NCBI GenBank assembly: GCA_017527435.1
Contig: JAFXQB010000001.1
Location: forward strand, 254,696 to 318,695
Source of the DNA: Salinivirgaceae bacterium
GTDB lineage: Bacteria; Bacteroidota; Bacteroidia; Bacteroidales; SZUA-534
Direction: 5' to 3'
DNA length: 64,000 bases
A model generated the notes under the pieces. That model was not told where the DNA came from and searched no databases. It worked only from the letters and a program-made list of their open reading frames with translations. The translations under genes and the position numbers were made by a program. Each line of letters starts with the position of its first letter. Position 1 is the stretch's first letter. Of the stretch, positions 27,647-37,755 are shown one piece after another.

Positions 27647-30600
27647 TTACTCTAAATTAATGCTCAATCCCAAGCCGCGCAGTTCGTGCAGCAATACGTT
27701 CAACGATTCAGGGATGCCCGGTGTCGGCATCGGCTCACCCTTGACAATCGACTCGTAAGCCTTTGCACGTCCCATCACGTCGTCCGACTTAACAGTCAGA
27801 ATCTCCTGAAGGACGTTGGCTGCGCCGAATGCCTCGAGTGCCCAAACCTCCATCTCACCAAAACGCTGACCACCGAATTGCGCTTTACCGCCCAACGGCT
27901 GCTGTGTGATGAGTGAGTAAGGACCGATTGAACGTGCGTGCATCTTGTCGTCGACCATATGGCCCAGTTTCAGCATATAGATAACGCCCACTGTTGCCGG
28001 TTGGTGGAAGCGCTCACCGGTTCCGCCGTCGTACAGATATGTGCGGCCGAATTCCGGAACGCCTGCCTTGTTGGTCAGTTCGGTAATCTCCTCAAGCGAT
28101 GCGCCGTCGAAGATTGGTGTGGCGAACTTCAAACCAAGTTCGCGGCCTGCCCAACCGAGCACGGTCTCATAAATCTGTCCAAGGTTCATACGTGAAGGCA
28201 CGCCCAGCGGGTTCAGCACAATGTCAACCAGTGTGCCGTCTTCAAGGAATGGCATATCCTCGTCGCGGACAACCTTTGCCACAATACCCTTGTTACCGTG
28301 GCGTCCGGCCATCTTGTCACCCACGCGAATCTTACGTTTCTGTGCGATGTAAACCTTTGCAAGTTGAACGATTCCGTTCGGCAGTTCGTCGCCAACCGAG
28401 ATGTTGAACACCTTGCGTTTGATGTCGCCTTCAATCTCGCGGTTCTTGATTGTATAGTTGTGCAGCAGTTCTGCGATTGTGTCGTTCTTCTCCTTGTCGG
28501 TAGTCCACTTGCAAGGATTAACGTTCAGATAATCAACCTCGAGCAAAAGTTTCTGCGAGAATTTTGTTCCTTTCGGGATGATGTCGGTGCCAATCATATC
28601 CTTAACACCTTGCGACACCTTGCCGTTCACAATCGAGAAGAGTTTGTCAACCAGACGGGCCTTGAGTTCGCCCAGACGCTGCTGACGCTCCTCCTCAATC
28701 TTTTGCAGAAGCGGTTTCTCTGCTGCTTTCAGTTTCTTGTCCTTAACCAGGCGTGAGAACAATTTCTTGTCAATCACAACGCCTGTCAGCGACGGACCGG
28801 CCTTCAACGAAGCGTCTTTCACGTCACCGGCTTTGTCGCCGAAGATGGCGCGAAGCAACTTCTCCTCCGGCGACGGGTCTGACTCGCCTTTCGGTGTGAT
28901 TTTACCGATAAGGATGTCGCCCGGCAGCACGTGTGCGCCAATGCGGATAAGACCGTTGTCGTCCAAGTATTTGGTTGCGTCCTCACTAACGTTCGGGATG
29001 TCGGCTGTGAGTTCCTCCATACCGCGTTTGGTGTCGCGCACCTCAAGCATATATTCGTCGATGTGAAGCGATGTGAACAAATCCTCGCGTACAACACGCT
29101 CCGAAAGCACGATGGCGTCCTCGAAGTTGTAACCCTTCCAAGGCATAAAGGCCACCTTCAGGTTGCGTCCCAAAGCGAGTTCGCCGCCTTGTGTTGCGTA
29201 ACCTTCGGTCATCACCATACCCTTCGTCACCTTGTCGCCTTTCGACACAATCGGACGCTGGTTGATGCACATACTCTGGTTGGTCTTCTGGAATTTGGTC
29301 AGTTTGTAGCGGACAACATCGTCATCGAAACTTACAAAACGCTGTGCGTCGGTACGGTTGTAGCGAACGACAATCTCGTCGGCGTCAACATATTCAACCA
29401 CACCGTCGCCTTCGGCACTAATCATATTGCGCGAGTCTTCGGCAACACGTTTCTCAATGCCTGTACCAACAATCGGCGATTCCGATTTCAAAAGCGGAAC
29501 GGCCTGGCGCATCATATTCGAACCCATCAACGCACGGTTGGCATCGTCGTGCTCAAGGAACGGAATCAGTGATGCGGCTATTGACGAAATCTGGTTCGGC
29601 GCAACGTCCATCATCTGAACGTCGGCGCGGTCGGTCAACGGGAAGTCGGCCTCCAGACGTGTCTTAACTTTCGGATTCTTGAAGCAACCTTCGGCATCGA
29701 GCGGCGCATTGGCCTGCGCGATGATTTTTCCCTCCTCGTCCTCGGCTGTCAGATAAACAACATCGTCGTTGTTCAAGTCAACCTTGCCGTTCTCAACCTT
29801 GCGGTACGGGGTTTCGATGAAGCCCAGATTATTCACTTTCGCGAACACGCAAAGCGACGAGATAAGACCGATGTTCGGGCCTTCAGGTGTCTCAATCGGG
29901 CACAAACGGCCGTAGTGTGTGTAGTGAACGTCGCGCACCTCGAAGCCTGCACGCTCACGCGACAGACCGCCAGGGCCCAACGCCGACATACGGCGCTTGT
30001 GAGTAAGTTCGGCCAACGGGTTTGTCTGGTCCATAAACTGCGACAAGGCGTTGGTGCCGAAGAATGAGTTGATGACGCTCGACAATGTTTTTGAGTTGAT
30101 AAGGTCAACTGGTGTGAACACCTCATTGTCGCGGACGTTCATTCGCTCTTTGATTGTTCTTGCCATACGAGCCAGGCCAACTCCGAACTGGTTCTGAAGT
30201 TGCTCGCCAACGGTACGCACACGGCGGTTGCTCAAGTGGTCGATATCGTCGACGTCGGCCTTGCTGTTGATAAGTTCAATCAGATATTTGATAATCTCAA
30301 TAATGTCTTCTTTAGTCAAGACCCTCACGCTCATATCGATGTCAAGGTTCAGTTTCCGGTTGATGCGGAAACGGCCTACGTCTCCCAAGTCATAACGCTT
30401 GTCAGAGAAGAACAGTTTGTCGATAACGTCGCGAGCGGTTGCCTCGTCAGGCGGCTCCGCGTTGCGCAACTGCCTATAGATGTAAAGCACCGCCTCCTTT
30501 TCAGAGTTGCAGGGGTCTTTCTGCAATGTATTGTAAATGATACCGAATTCGGCCAAATTCACATTCTCCTTGTGCAGAAGGATGGTTTTTGCACCCGAAT

Positions 30601-31459
30601 CGACGATGGCATCAATATGCTCATTTTCGAGAATTGTCTCACGATCAACGATAACCTCGTTACGCTCGATAGAGACAACCTCGCCGGTATCCTCGTCAAC
30701 AAAGTCCTCAACCCAGGTCTTCAGGACACGGGCTGCAAGACGGCGGCCGGTAACCTTCTTCAAACCAGCCTTTGAAACTTTGACTTCATCTGCAAGATCG
30801 AATATCTCCAAAATGCTGCGGTCACTCTCGTAACCGATGGCACGCAACAATGTTGTAACCGGCAATTTCTTTTTGCGGTCGATGTAGGCGTACATCACAT
30901 TGTTGATGTCGGTTGCAAACTCAATCCACGAACCCTTGAATGGGATGATACGTGCCGAATAGAGTTTTGTACCGTTAGCGTGAATGCTCTGACCGAAGAA
31001 AACGCCAGGCGAGCGGTGCAACTGCGACACAATGACACGCTCCGCACCATTGATAACAAATGTACCGCGCGGTGTCATATAAGGAATGGTGCCCAGATAA
31101 ACGTCTTGCACCACAGTGTCGAAATCTTCGTGCTCGGGGTCGGTGCAATACAACTTCAGTTTGGCCTTGAGCGGAATGCTGTAGGTCAGACCACGCTCAA
31201 TGCACTCCTCAATGGTGTAACGCGGCGGGTCGATGTTGTAGTCCAGAAACTCCAGAACGAAATTGTTGCGGGTGTCAGAGATAGGAAAGTTCTCATTGAA
31301 CACCTCATACAAGCCCTCATTTTTTCTCTGATCAGGCGTTGTGTTGATATTGAAAAAGTCGTTGAAAGATTTCAATTGGATGTCCAGAAAATCAGGATAT
31401 TCCAATTGGTTTTTATTCGATGCGAAGTTTATTCTTTCTTGATAACCAGTTGAAGCCAT
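27647..31459 (-). CDS. rpoB: DNA-directed RNA polymerase subunit beta
   Basis: Second-largest RNA polymerase subunit, 1270 residues. The rifampicin region [26 protein letters not shown] has the usual Asp, His and Ser, so no resistance change is seen. [32 protein letters not shown] and the C-terminal clamp piece are intact. A strong hairpin with T-run lies between rplL and this gene. Confidence 0.99.
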   Translation of the reverse strand: MASTGYQERINFASNKNQLEYPDFLDIQLKSFNDFFNINTTPDQRKNEGLYEVFNENFPISDTRNNFVLEFLDYNIDPPRYTIEECIERGLTYSIPLKAKLKLYCTDPEHEDFDTVVQDVYLGTIPYMTPRGTFVINGAERVIVSQLHRSPGVFFGQSIHANGTKLYSARIIPFKGSWIEFATDINNVMYAYIDRKKKLPVTTLLRAIGYESDRSILEIFDLADEVKVSKAGLKKVTGRRLAARVLKTWVEDFVDEDTGEVVSIERNEVIVDRETILENEHIDAIVDSGAKTILLHKENVNLAEFGIIYNTLQKDPCNSEKEAVLYIYRQLRNAEPPDEATARDVIDKLFFSDKRYDLGDVGRFRINRKLNLDIDMSVRVLTKEDIIEIIKYLIELINSKADVDDIDHLSNRRVRTVGEQLQNQFGVGLARMARTIKERMNVRDNEVFTPVDLINSKTLSSVINSFFGTNALSQFMDQTNPLAELTHKRRMSALGPGGLSRERAGFEVRDVHYTHYGRLCPIETPEGPNIGLISSLCVFAKVNNLGFIETPYRKVENGKVDLNNDDVVYLTAEDEEGKIIAQANAPLDAEGCFKNPKVKTRLEADFPLTDRADVQMMDVAPNQISSIAASLIPFLEHDDANRALMGSNMMRQAVPLLKSESPIVGTGIEKRVAEDSRNMISAEGDGVVEYVDADEIVVRYNRTDAQRFVSFDDDVVRYKLTKFQKTNQSMCINQRPIVSKGDKVTKGMVMTEGYATQGGELALGRNLKVAFMPWKGYNFEDAIVLSERVVREDLFTSLHIDEYMLEVRDTKRGMEELTADIPNVSEDATKYLDDNGLIRIGAHVLPGDILIGKITPKGESDPSPEEKLLRAIFGDKAGDVKDASLKAGPSLTGVVIDKKLFSRLVKDKKLKAAEKPLLQKIEEERQQRLGELKARLVDKLFSIVNGKVSQGVKDMIGTDIIPKGTKFSQKLLLEVDYLNVNPCKWTTDKEKNDTIAELLHNYTIKNREIEGDIKRKVFNISVGDELPNGIVQLAKVYIAQKRKIRVGDKMAGRHGNKGIVAKVVRDEDMPFLEDGTLVDIVLNPLGVPSRMNLGQIYETVLGWAGRELGLKFATPIFDGASLEEITELTNKAGVPEFGRTYLYDGGTGERFHQPATVGVIYMLKLGHMVDDKMHARSIGPYSLITQQPLGGKAQFGGQRFGEMEVWALEAFGAANVLQEILTVKSDDVMGRAKAYESIVKGEPMPTPGIPESLNVLLHELRGLGLSINLE

Positions 31460-31480
31460 TGTCTTAAAAAATAGGTGAAC

Positions 31481-31529
31481 TTAAAAAAAACAACAAAAAG
31501 GCTTAGTGTTGGAGACCAACACTAAACCT
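31481..31529 (-). terminator. Strong attenuator/terminator between rplL and rpoB
   Basis: A 14-bp stem (31499-31512 with 31516-31529, one wobble pair) with a 3-base loop is followed on the minus strand by T-rich sequence. It lies 40 bases before rpoB. In E. coli an attenuator at this spot sets the rpoB:rplL ratio. Confidence 0.8.
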
Positions 31530-31552
31530 TATCTTTATCCTAATATGGAATC

Positions 31553-31930
31553 CTATTTAAGCTCAACTTCAGCTCCAGCTTCTTCCAATTTAGCCTTTAA
31601 TGATTCAGCTTCTTCTTTAGATACGCCTGTCTTAAGTTCTTTCGGAGCGCCGTCAACTACTTCCTTAGCCTCTTTCAAGCCAAGACCAGTGAGTTCCTTA
31701 ACAAGTTTCACAACTTGCAATTTCTGAGCGCCAGCCGACTTAAGGATTACGTCGAACTCAGTTTTTTCTGCAGCGGCAGCCTCACCAGCTCCAGCAGCTG
31801 GAGCGGCAACAGCAACAGCGGCAGCAGCCGGTTCAATACCATATTCGTCTTTGAGTATTGCAGCCAACTCATTTACCTCTTTTACAGTCAAGTTAACCAA
31901 CTCTTCTGCAAACTTTTTCAAATCTGCCAT
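31553..31930 (-). CDS. rplL: 50S ribosomal protein L7/L12
   Basis: 125 residues forming the stalk that recruits translation factors. It shows the N-terminal dimerisation region, an Ala/Pro/Gly hinge ([16 protein letters not shown]) and the globular domain [45 protein letters not shown]. Follows rplJ with 37 bases. Confidence 0.98.
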   Translation of the reverse strand: MADLKKFAEELVNLTVKEVNELAAILKDEYGIEPAAAAVAVAAPAAGAGEAAAAEKTEFDVILKSAGAQKLQVVKLVKELTGLGLKEAKEVVDGAPKELKTGVSKEEAESLKAKLEEAGAEVELK

Positions 31931-31967
31931 TTTAAATCTATTTTTAAAAAATGTTTACAAATAATGT

Positions 31968-32483
31968 TTATTTCTCTGATAATGTTTTTAAGATACCCGT
32001 CAAGTTCTGACCGCTCGATTGCAGAGCAGAAACAACGTTCTTGGCAGGCGATTGCAACAGTGCGATAACATCGGCAATAAGCTCGCTCTTCGACTTGATG
32101 TGAATCAAAGCCTCGAGTTGGTTGTCGCCAATGTAGAACGACTCTTCAACGTATGCGCCCTTAAGAATCGGTTTGTCACCTTTTGCACGGAACTCCTTGA
32201 TCAGTTTACCCGGCACATTGCCTACTTCGGTAAACATAATAGAAGTTGAGCCCTTAAGTTCGCCAAACAGTTCCGAAAAGTCGGTGCCTGTTTTTTCCAT
32301 AGCTTTTTTAAGCAGGGTATTCTTGACAACCACAAGCTCAATGTCCTTCTCGAAGCATTTTCTTCTCAACAGACTGGTTTGTTCTGCATTCAAATCAGAA
32401 ATGTCAGTCAGGTAGAAGTGGTTAGCATCTTTCAGACGAGCGGCCAGATTGTCAATAATAACAGCCTTATCTTCGCGCCTCAT
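31968..32483 (-). CDS. rplJ: 50S ribosomal protein L10
   Basis: 171 residues, base of the L7/L12 stalk. Begins MRREDKAVIIDNLAARLKDANHFYLTDISDLNAEQTSLLRRKC and ends with the L12-binding helix NVVSALQSSGQNLTGILKTLSEK. Thirteen bases downstream of rplA. Confidence 0.97.
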   Translation of the reverse strand: MRREDKAVIIDNLAARLKDANHFYLTDISDLNAEQTSLLRRKCFEKDIELVVVKNTLLKKAMEKTGTDFSELFGELKGSTSIMFTEVGNVPGKLIKEFRAKGDKPILKGAYVEESFYIGDNQLEALIHIKSKSELIADVIALLQSPAKNVVSALQSSGQNLTGILKTLSEK

Positions 32484-32495
32484 AACTCTAATTTT

Positions 32496-33188
32496 TTACT
32501 CTACTGATTTAACATCAACTGGAATACCAGGGCTCATTGTGCTCGATAAGCTGATACTCTTAACGTAAGTACCCTTTGCTGTCGAAGGTTTCAACTTGAT
32601 GATAGTGCTAAGAATCTCCTGTGCATTCTCCTGGATTTGCTCCGGAGTGAAGGATACCTTACCAATACCGGCGTGGATAATACCGAATTTGTCAACTTTA
32701 AAATCGATCTTACCTTGTTTTACTTCTTTAACAGCTGAACCAATTTCCATGGTAACCGTACCACTTTTCGGGTTAGGCATCAAACCACGAGGTCCCAAGA
32801 CCTTACCAAGTGCACCGACTTTAGCCATGATTGAAGGCATAGTAATGATGACGTCAACGTCAGTCCAACCGCCTTTAATCTTCTCAATATATTCATCAAG
32901 ACCGACATAGTCAGCACCAGCAGCCTTAGCATCAGCCTCCTTGTCGGGAGTACAAAGTACCAAGACTCTAGTTTGTTTACCTGTACCGTGAGGTAAAGAA
33001 ACGACACCACGTACCATTTGATTTGCCTTGCGGGGATCAACACCCAAACGGACATCGATATCCACAGACGCATCAAACTTTGTGGTAGTAACCTCTTTAA
33101 CCAAATGCGCAGCTTCAGACAAAGAGTAAACCTTTAACGGCTCAATTTTGTCTGCTACTAATTTTCTGTTCTTTGTTAGCTTTGCCAT
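32496..33188 (-). CDS. rplA: 50S ribosomal protein L1
   Basis: 230 residues, L1 stalk protein that moves E-site tRNA and often represses its own operon. [33 protein letters not shown] and [18 protein letters not shown] are family signatures. Follows rplK. Confidence 0.98.
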   Translation of the reverse strand: MAKLTKNRKLVADKIEPLKVYSLSEAAHLVKEVTTTKFDASVDIDVRLGVDPRKANQMVRGVVSLPHGTGKQTRVLVLCTPDKEADAKAAGADYVGLDEYIEKIKGGWTDVDVIITMPSIMAKVGALGKVLGPRGLMPNPKSGTVTMEIGSAVKEVKQGKIDFKVDKFGIIHAGIGKVSFTPEQIQENAQEILSTIIKLKPSTAKGTYVKSISLSSTMSPGIPVDVKSVE

Positions 33189-33211
33189 TTTTACACGAGG
33201 TGTTTAATTAA

Positions 33212-33652
33212 TTATTTACCTGGGAACTCTCCAGTAACTGCAACTCCCATACTGCGTGCTGTACCAGCAACCAGACGCATTGCAGACTCAACCGTGAAGG
33301 CATTCAAGTCTGGCATTTTGTCCTCAGCGATTTCTTTCACTTGTGCCCAAGTCAAAGAAGCCACCTTCTTGCGATTTGGCTCTGCAGAACCGCTCTTAAC
33401 TTTAGCGGCCTCCAGAATCTGTACAGCAACAGGAGGACGTTTAACTATAAAGTCAAACGATTTGTCGGAATAAACAGTGATGACAACTGGAAGCACTTTA
33501 CCAGCGCTGTTTTGAGTCCGGGCATTAAATTGCTTGCAAAAATCCATGATGTTCACGCCCTTAGAACCTAAGGCCGGACCAACCGGAGGAGAAGGGTTGG
33601 CTGCCCCTCCCTTGATTTGCAGCTTAATCATTCCTGTAACTTCTTTTGCCAT
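33212..33652 (-). CDS. rplK: 50S ribosomal protein L11
   Basis: 146 residues, part of the GTPase-associated centre. [39 protein letters not shown] and [14 protein letters not shown] are typical. Ten bases downstream of nusG. Confidence 0.98.
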   Translation of the reverse strand: MAKEVTGMIKLQIKGGAANPSPPVGPALGSKGVNIMDFCKQFNARTQNSAGKVLPVVITVYSDKSFDFIVKRPPVAVQILEAAKVKSGSAEPNRKKVASLTWAQVKEIAEDKMPDLNAFTVESAMRLVAGTARSMGVAVTGEFPGK

Positions 33653-33662
33653 AACAAGTTTT

Positions 33663-34199
33663 TTACTCTTTTACTACCTGCATAAAACTCAGTTCTACCG
33701 GAGTTTTTCTGCCAAAAATTTTGACACTCACCTTGAGTTTCTTCTTCTCTTCGTTAACCTCCTCGATGATTCCGCTAAATGTATTGAACGGTCCATCAAT
33801 GACTTTAACCGATTCTCCAACAACAAAAGGCACATCAATTTCTTCGCTACTATCTGCGAGTTCATCAACCTTGCCTAATATTCTGTTGACTTCAGAAACT
33901 CTCAATGGTGTCGGATCACCATTACCCTCAGTTAAAAAACCAAGGACACCCGGCATATTCCTAAGAAAATGAGGAACCTCGCCGACCAAAGCTGCCTCGA
34001 CTAGCACGTAACCGGGAAAGAATGTTCTTTCCTTACTAATCTTTTTACCGTTGCGGATTTGATAAATCTTTTCTGTAGGAATCAAGACTTGGGAAACATA
34101 TTCCTGCAGATTACGGTGAACAACTTCGCTCTCGATTTGCTCCTTTACTTTCTTTTCCTGGCCACTCAAGGCTTTCAGAACATACCATTTCTTTTCCAT
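33663..34199 (-). CDS. nusG: Transcription termination/antitermination protein NusG
   Basis: 178 residues: NGN domain ([29 protein letters not shown], then NMPGVLGFL) and C-terminal KOW domain ([31 protein letters not shown]). Couples RNA polymerase to ribosomes or Rho. Between secE and rplK as in most bacteria. Confidence 0.97.
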   Translation of the reverse strand: MEKKWYVLKALSGQEKKVKEQIESEVVHRNLQEYVSQVLIPTEKIYQIRNGKKISKERTFFPGYVLVEAALVGEVPHFLRNMPGVLGFLTEGNGDPTPLRVSEVNRILGKVDELADSSEEIDVPFVVGESVKVIDGPFNTFSGIIEEVNEEKKKLKVSVKIFGRKTPVELSFMQVVKE

Positions 34200-34218
34200 C
34201 TGTCTACAACTGAATTAT

Positions 34219-34413
34219 TTAACTGAATAAACCGTAAATGAATTCCATTATATGAGCAAATGAAAAATCCATTATGTAAATAATGAGGGCTATAATTAAG
34301 GAAGCAACCATTACAACAATAGCACTATTTTGAAGGTCTGACCAAGATGGCCACGACACTTTGTGTATCAGTTCGTTGTAAACCTCTTTGAGATATACTT
34401 TGATCTTTTGCAT
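34219..34413 (-). CDS. secE: Preprotein translocase subunit SecE
   Basis: 64 residues from ATG 34413; a GTG at 34422 is the alternative. KIKVYLKEVYNELIHKVSWPSWSDLQNSAIVVMVASLIIALIIYIMDFSF shows the amphipathic helix with the conserved KVSWP and the single membrane span that clamps SecY. Between tRNA-Trp and nusG. Confidence 0.95.
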   Translation of the reverse strand: MQKIKVYLKEVYNELIHKVSWPSWSDLQNSAIVVMVASLIIALIIYIMDFSFAHIMEFIYGLFS

Positions 34414-34431
34414 TGTTACCACTTATTAAGG

Positions 34432-34504
34432 CACGGGAGGAGCGACTCGAACGCCCGACACCTAGTTTTGGAGACTAGTGCTCTACCAACTGAGCTACAC
34501 CCGT
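34432..34504 (-). tRNA. trnW: tRNA-Trp (CCA)
   Basis: 73-base cloverleaf on the minus strand. Acceptor acgggtg pairs with ctcccgt and the anticodon stem ctagt/actag holds loop ctccaaa, anticodon CCA. The T arm is gttcgag. The 3' CCA is not encoded. Lies between tuf and secE. Confidence 0.97.
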
Positions 34505-34536
34505 AAATAAAGGATTCCAATTGCTTGGAATCCTTT
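34505..34536 (-). terminator. Terminator/processing hairpin after tuf
   Basis: Perfect 12-bp stem aaaggattccaa/ttggaatccttt with a 4-base loop (34509-34536) and a T-rich stretch on the minus strand, abutting the 5' end of tRNA-Trp. Confidence 0.75.
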
Positions 34537-34547
34537 CTATCCTATTA

Positions 34548-35732
34548 TTAGTCAATGATCTTGGTAATCTGACCAGCACCTACTGTACGGCCACCCTCGC
34601 GGATTGCGAAACGCAGACCTTCGTTGCAAGCAACTGCTGTGATCAGTTCTACGGTGATTGTCAAGTTATCACCAGGCATTACCATCTCAGTTCCTTCCGG
34701 CAACTTGATTTCGCCAGTAACATCCAAAGTACGGATGTAGAATTGAGGACGATATTTGTCATGGAACGGAGTGTGACGGCCACCTTCTTCTTTCTTCAAG
34801 ATATAAACCTCAGCCTGGAACTTCTTGTGAGGAGTTACCTGACCCGGTTTTGCGATAACCATACCACGTTTAACTTCGTCTTTGTCGATACCACGAAGCA
34901 ACAGACCTACGTTGTCACCAGCCTGACCTTCGTCAAGAAGTTTGCGGAACATCTCAACACCAGTAACGGTTGATTTTTTGTCCTCGCCAAGACCAAGAAT
35001 CTGAACTTCGTCACCTACATGGATAACACCAGTCTCGATACGGCCAGTGGCAACAGTACCACGACCAGTGATTGAGAACACGTCCTCAACCGGCATCAGG
35101 AACGGTTTATCAACGTCACGAACAGGCAGCGGAATGTACTCATCGACAGCGTCCATAAGTTCCATTACCTTATCAACCCATTTCGGCTCACCATTCAATG
35201 CGCCAAGAGCAGAACCCTTGATGATTGGGGTGTTGTCGCCATCATAACCATAGAATGAGAGAAGTTCGCGAACTTCCATCTCAACCAGCTCAAGCAACTC
35301 AGGGTCATCAACCATGTCGACTTTGTTCAAGAAGACAACGATTTTCGGAACGTTTACTTGGCGTGCCAAAAGGATGTGCTCGCGAGTCTGAGGCATCGGG
35401 CCGTCAGTAGCGGCAACTACCAGGATTGCACCGTCCATCTGGGCAGCACCAGTAACCATGTTCTTCACATAGTCGGCGTGACCCGGGCAGTCAACGTGCG
35501 CATAGTGGCGTTTTTCTGTTTGATACTCTACGTGAGCGGTGTTGATGGTGATACCACGCTCTTTTTCCTCCGGTGCGTTGTCGATAGAGTCGAATGAACG
35601 CAACTCAGAAAGACCCTTCTCTGCCAATACTTTGGTGATGGCAGCTGTCAAAGTGGTTTTGCCATGGTCAACGTGACCGATGGTACCAATATTAACGTGA
35701 GGTTTGGTTCTTTGAAATTGTTCTTTAGCCAT
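34548..35732 (-). CDS. tuf: Elongation factor Tu
   Basis: 394-residue GTPase delivering aminoacyl-tRNA to the ribosome. G1 [11 protein letters not shown]2 region [16 protein letters not shown]3 [13 protein letters not shown]4 NKVDMVDD are intact. Embedded between tRNA-Thr(GGT) and tRNA-Trp, all on one strand, so tRNAs are presumably cut from a common transcript. Confidence 0.99.
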   Translation of the reverse strand: MAKEQFQRTKPHVNIGTIGHVDHGKTTLTAAITKVLAEKGLSELRSFDSIDNAPEEKERGITINTAHVEYQTEKRHYAHVDCPGHADYVKNMVTGAAQMDGAILVVAATDGPMPQTREHILLARQVNVPKIVVFLNKVDMVDDPELLELVEMEVRELLSFYGYDGDNTPIIKGSALGALNGEPKWVDKVMELMDAVDEYIPLPVRDVDKPFLMPVEDVFSITGRGTVATGRIETGVIHVGDEVQILGLGEDKKSTVTGVEMFRKLLDEGQAGDNVGLLLRGIDKDEVKRGMVIAKPGQVTPHKKFQAEVYILKKEEGGRHTPFHDKYRPQFYIRTLDVTGEIKLPEGTEMVMPGDNLTITVELITAVACNEGLRFAIREGGRTVGAGQITKIID

Positions 35733-35772
35733 AATAACCTATTATTTACAATTAGACAATAAATCCCAGTCT

Positions 35773-35847
35773 TGGAGCCGACAATGGGAATTGAACCCAT
35801 GGCCTCTTCCTTACCAAGGAAGTGCTCTACCCCTGAGCTACGTCGGC
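35773..35847 (-). tRNA. trnT: tRNA-Thr (GGT)
   Basis: Acceptor gccgacg/tgtcggc and anticodon stem cttcc/ggaag with loop ttggtaa, anticodon GGT. The 3' CCA is encoded here, unlike the other four tRNAs in the cluster. Confidence 0.96.
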
Positions 35848-35854
35848 CTGCTTG

Positions 35855-35927
35855 AGCGGGAGACGGGATTCAAACCCGCGACCCTCAGCTTGGAAGGCTG
35901 ATGCTCTATCGACTGAGCTACTCCCGC
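35855..35927 (-). tRNA. trnG: tRNA-Gly (TCC)
   Basis: Acceptor gcgggag/ctcccgc and anticodon stem tcagc/gctga with loop cttccaa, anticodon TCC. 73 bases, CCA not encoded. Confidence 0.96.
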
Positions 35928-35941
35928 TTAAACACAAAAAG

Positions 35942-36024
35942 TGGGAAGAGCAGGATTCGAACCTACGAAGGCGTAAGCCAGCAGATTTACAGTCTGCCCC
36001 AGTTGGCCGCTTTGGTATCTTCCC
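35942..36024 (-). tRNA. trnY: tRNA-Tyr (GTA)
   Basis: Acceptor gggaaga/tcttccc, anticodon loop ctgtaaa with anticodon GTA, and the long variable arm typical of class II Tyr tRNA. 83 bases. Confidence 0.96.
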
Positions 36025-36047
36025 AAACAAATCAATATTAACAAATG

Positions 36048-36121
36048 AGCCGATGGAGGGATTCGAACCCACGACCAGCTGATTACAAATCAGCTGCTCT
36101 GGCCAACTGAGCTACATCGGC
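36048..36121 (-). tRNA. trnT: tRNA-Thr (TGT)
   Basis: Acceptor gccgatg/catcggc and anticodon stem gctga/tcagc with loop tttgtaa, anticodon TGT. First tRNA of the tuf transcript. Confidence 0.96.
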
Positions 36122-36164
36122 AAACATTTACAGAACGTCATTTCCCGTCTTGGAAAATGGTGTG

Positions 36165-36172
36165 CAAATGTA
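36165..36172 (-). promoter_or_regulatory. Promoter -7 element of the tRNA-tuf-secE operon
   Basis: TACATTTG followed by C on the minus strand, 43 bases before tRNA-Thr(TGT). It fits TAnnTTTG. The -33 box is weak. Confidence 0.55.
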
Positions 36173-36218
36173 GACATATTTTGATAAATAAAAACCTTTT
36201 GCGATATTTTTTTTGAAA

Positions 36219-36518
36219 TTATAATCCACGTTGCTTTTCTTTGGCTTTCTGAAGCTGCTTGCGAAGGGCGTCAACCGAAAGATCTACTGCTTCTTCGAAG
36301 GTTTTTGCCTGGCGGCTGCAGAACACGTCATCACCTGGGATTTGCACCCTGATTTCGGCTATTTTGTTCTCTGAAATATCGGACTTCTCGAGTTTCAGAG
36401 TTACGTCGGCGGCGATTATTCCGTCATGGAAGGTATCCAACTTGCTTACTTTTGTGTTCACGAATCCTAATAGTTTCTCGCCAGCATCGAAATGCAGCGA
36501 ATGAATGTTAATTTTCAT
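36219..36518 (-). CDS. hpf: Ribosome hibernation promoting factor (short form)
   Basis: 99 residues of the HPF/YfiA fold: MKINIHSLHFDAGEKLLGFVNTKVSKLDTFHDGIIAADVTLKLEK, then AEIRVQIPGDDVFCSRQAKTFEEAVDLSVDALRKQL. Lacks the C-terminal dimerisation domain of long HPF. Binds the decoding site of idle ribosomes. Eleven bases downstream of xerC. Confidence 0.92.
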   Translation of the reverse strand: MKINIHSLHFDAGEKLLGFVNTKVSKLDTFHDGIIAADVTLKLEKSDISENKIAEIRVQIPGDDVFCSRQAKTFEEAVDLSVDALRKQLQKAKEKQRGL

Positions 36519-36529
36519 AATTACTTTTT

Positions 36530-37408
36530 TTATGCTCTTGGATGAGCTTGATTATACACTTCTTTCAATTTCTCAAATGTTGTATGGGTGTAAACCTGCG
36601 TTGCGGCAAGATTTGCATGTCCCAGCAACTCTTTTATGGCGTCAAGCTCGGCCCCGTTGTTTAGCATGTGTGTGGCAAATGTGTGCCGCAGCACGTGGGG
36701 ACTTTTCTTGTCCAATGTTGTGACTTCGCCCAGATACTTGTTCACCAGCCGATAGACCAACTGGCTGTAGACTGGTTCACCCTTCGAAGTTACAAATAAA
36801 TAATTATTGTCAAGTGCAATTTTATCGCGTTCTGCAATATAAGTTTTCAAACATGCGCCCAACTCGACAGCAAAGGGTATGATGCGTTCTTTGTTGCGCT
36901 TGCCCAGAACCTTCAGCTGAGAGCTGTGAAAATCTATATCATTCAGTTTTAACCCGCACAATTCGGAAAGACGCATGCCTGTACAGTAGAATGTGAGTAG
37001 AATGGTTCGGTCGCGACGGCCTTCGAAATCGTCAGGGAACTGCAAACGGTCGAAAAGTTCCTGCATTGCGCCTTTGTCGACAAAGTAAGGCAGGTTTTTC
37101 TCGGTTTTGGGTCTGATTATTTTTTTTGTCGGGTTGTCGTTGACAAGACCTTCGCGCATCAAGTATTTATAATAGGTGTGCAAGGTTGTCAGTTTGCGGT
37201 TGATTGAGCGCGGCTTGTCGCCGTTGTCGAGCAAAAAAACAATCCACTCACGGATGAGTCCATGGTCACCCTTGAGTGGATTGAAATTTTCGTCGGCAGT
37301 TTGTGCGAAATCGAAGAACTGCTGCAAGTCGCTCTCGTAGGCGCGAAGAGTATGCGCCGAATAACGTTTCTCGTTTGCTATATAACTGGAAAATCCGTGG
37401 TCAAACAT
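36530..37408 (-). CDS. xerC: Tyrosine recombinase XerC/XerD type
   Basis: Resolves chromosome dimers at dif. ATG 37408 gives 292 residues; a GTG at 37417 adds three. SAM-like N-terminal domain (YSAHTLRAYESDLQQFFDFA), catalytic Arg in TFYCTGMRLSELCGL, HxxR in HVLRHTFATHML, His in LGHANLAATQVYTHTTF with the nucleophile Tyr. The choice of XerC over XerD rests on family impression. It is a chromosomal gene, not related to the element integrase at 49908. Confidence 0.88.
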   Translation of the reverse strand: MFDHGFSSYIANEKRYSAHTLRAYESDLQQFFDFAQTADENFNPLKGDHGLIREWIVFLLDNGDKPRSINRKLTTLHTYYKYLMREGLVNDNPTKKIIRPKTEKNLPYFVDKGAMQELFDRLQFPDDFEGRRDRTILLTFYCTGMRLSELCGLKLNDIDFHSSQLKVLGKRNKERIIPFAVELGACLKTYIAERDKIALDNNYLFVTSKGEPVYSQLVYRLVNKYLGEVTTLDKKSPHVLRHTFATHMLNNGAELDAIKELLGHANLAATQVYTHTTFEKLKEVYNQAHPRA

Positions 37409-37448
37409 AGCAATCACAGCCGAAACAAATTCTGCTGCGGGAAAACGA

Positions 37449-37646
37449 TTAGTTCTCTTGGCTTGCGTCCTGCAATTGCTGGATGTAGGCAGCTTTGATT
37501 ACTTCTCTGCGGCGAACGACAGAAGGTTTTGTGAAGGCCTGGCGTGTTCTCAGTTCTTTTACCACACCTGTCTTCTCAAATTTTCTTTTGAATTTTTTCA
37601 AGGCTCTGTCAATTGTCTCGCCTTCCTTTACTGGTATTACAATCAT
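37449..37646 (-). CDS. rpsU: 30S ribosomal protein S21
   Basis: 65 residues: MIVIPVKEGETIDRALKKFKRKFEKTGVVKELRTRQAFTKPSVVRRREVIKAAYIQQ. Basic, typical length. In this phylum S21 lies near the anti-Shine-Dalgarno end and is linked to leader-poor translation; no rpsU-specific control is visible here. 40 bases upstream of xerC. Confidence 0.95.
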   Translation of the reverse strand: MIVIPVKEGETIDRALKKFKRKFEKTGVVKELRTRQAFTKPSVVRRREVIKAAYIQQLQDASQEN

Positions 37647-37755
37647 AACAAAATACTATTGTTTAACATTCCTAAAACAAGGCTGCAAATATAGGGAATG
37701 ATATTCAATTACAAAATATGACTGGAATTTATTTTTAAACTTTTCGCAATCGGCT

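Noticed and set aside
27647..31459. Rifampicin-resistance change in rpoB
   Set aside because: The cluster I region keeps the usual Asp, His and Ser residues.
36530..37408. Second mobile element marked by a tyrosine recombinase
   Set aside because: It is a Xer-type housekeeping gene between hpf and rpsU with no flanking direct repeat.
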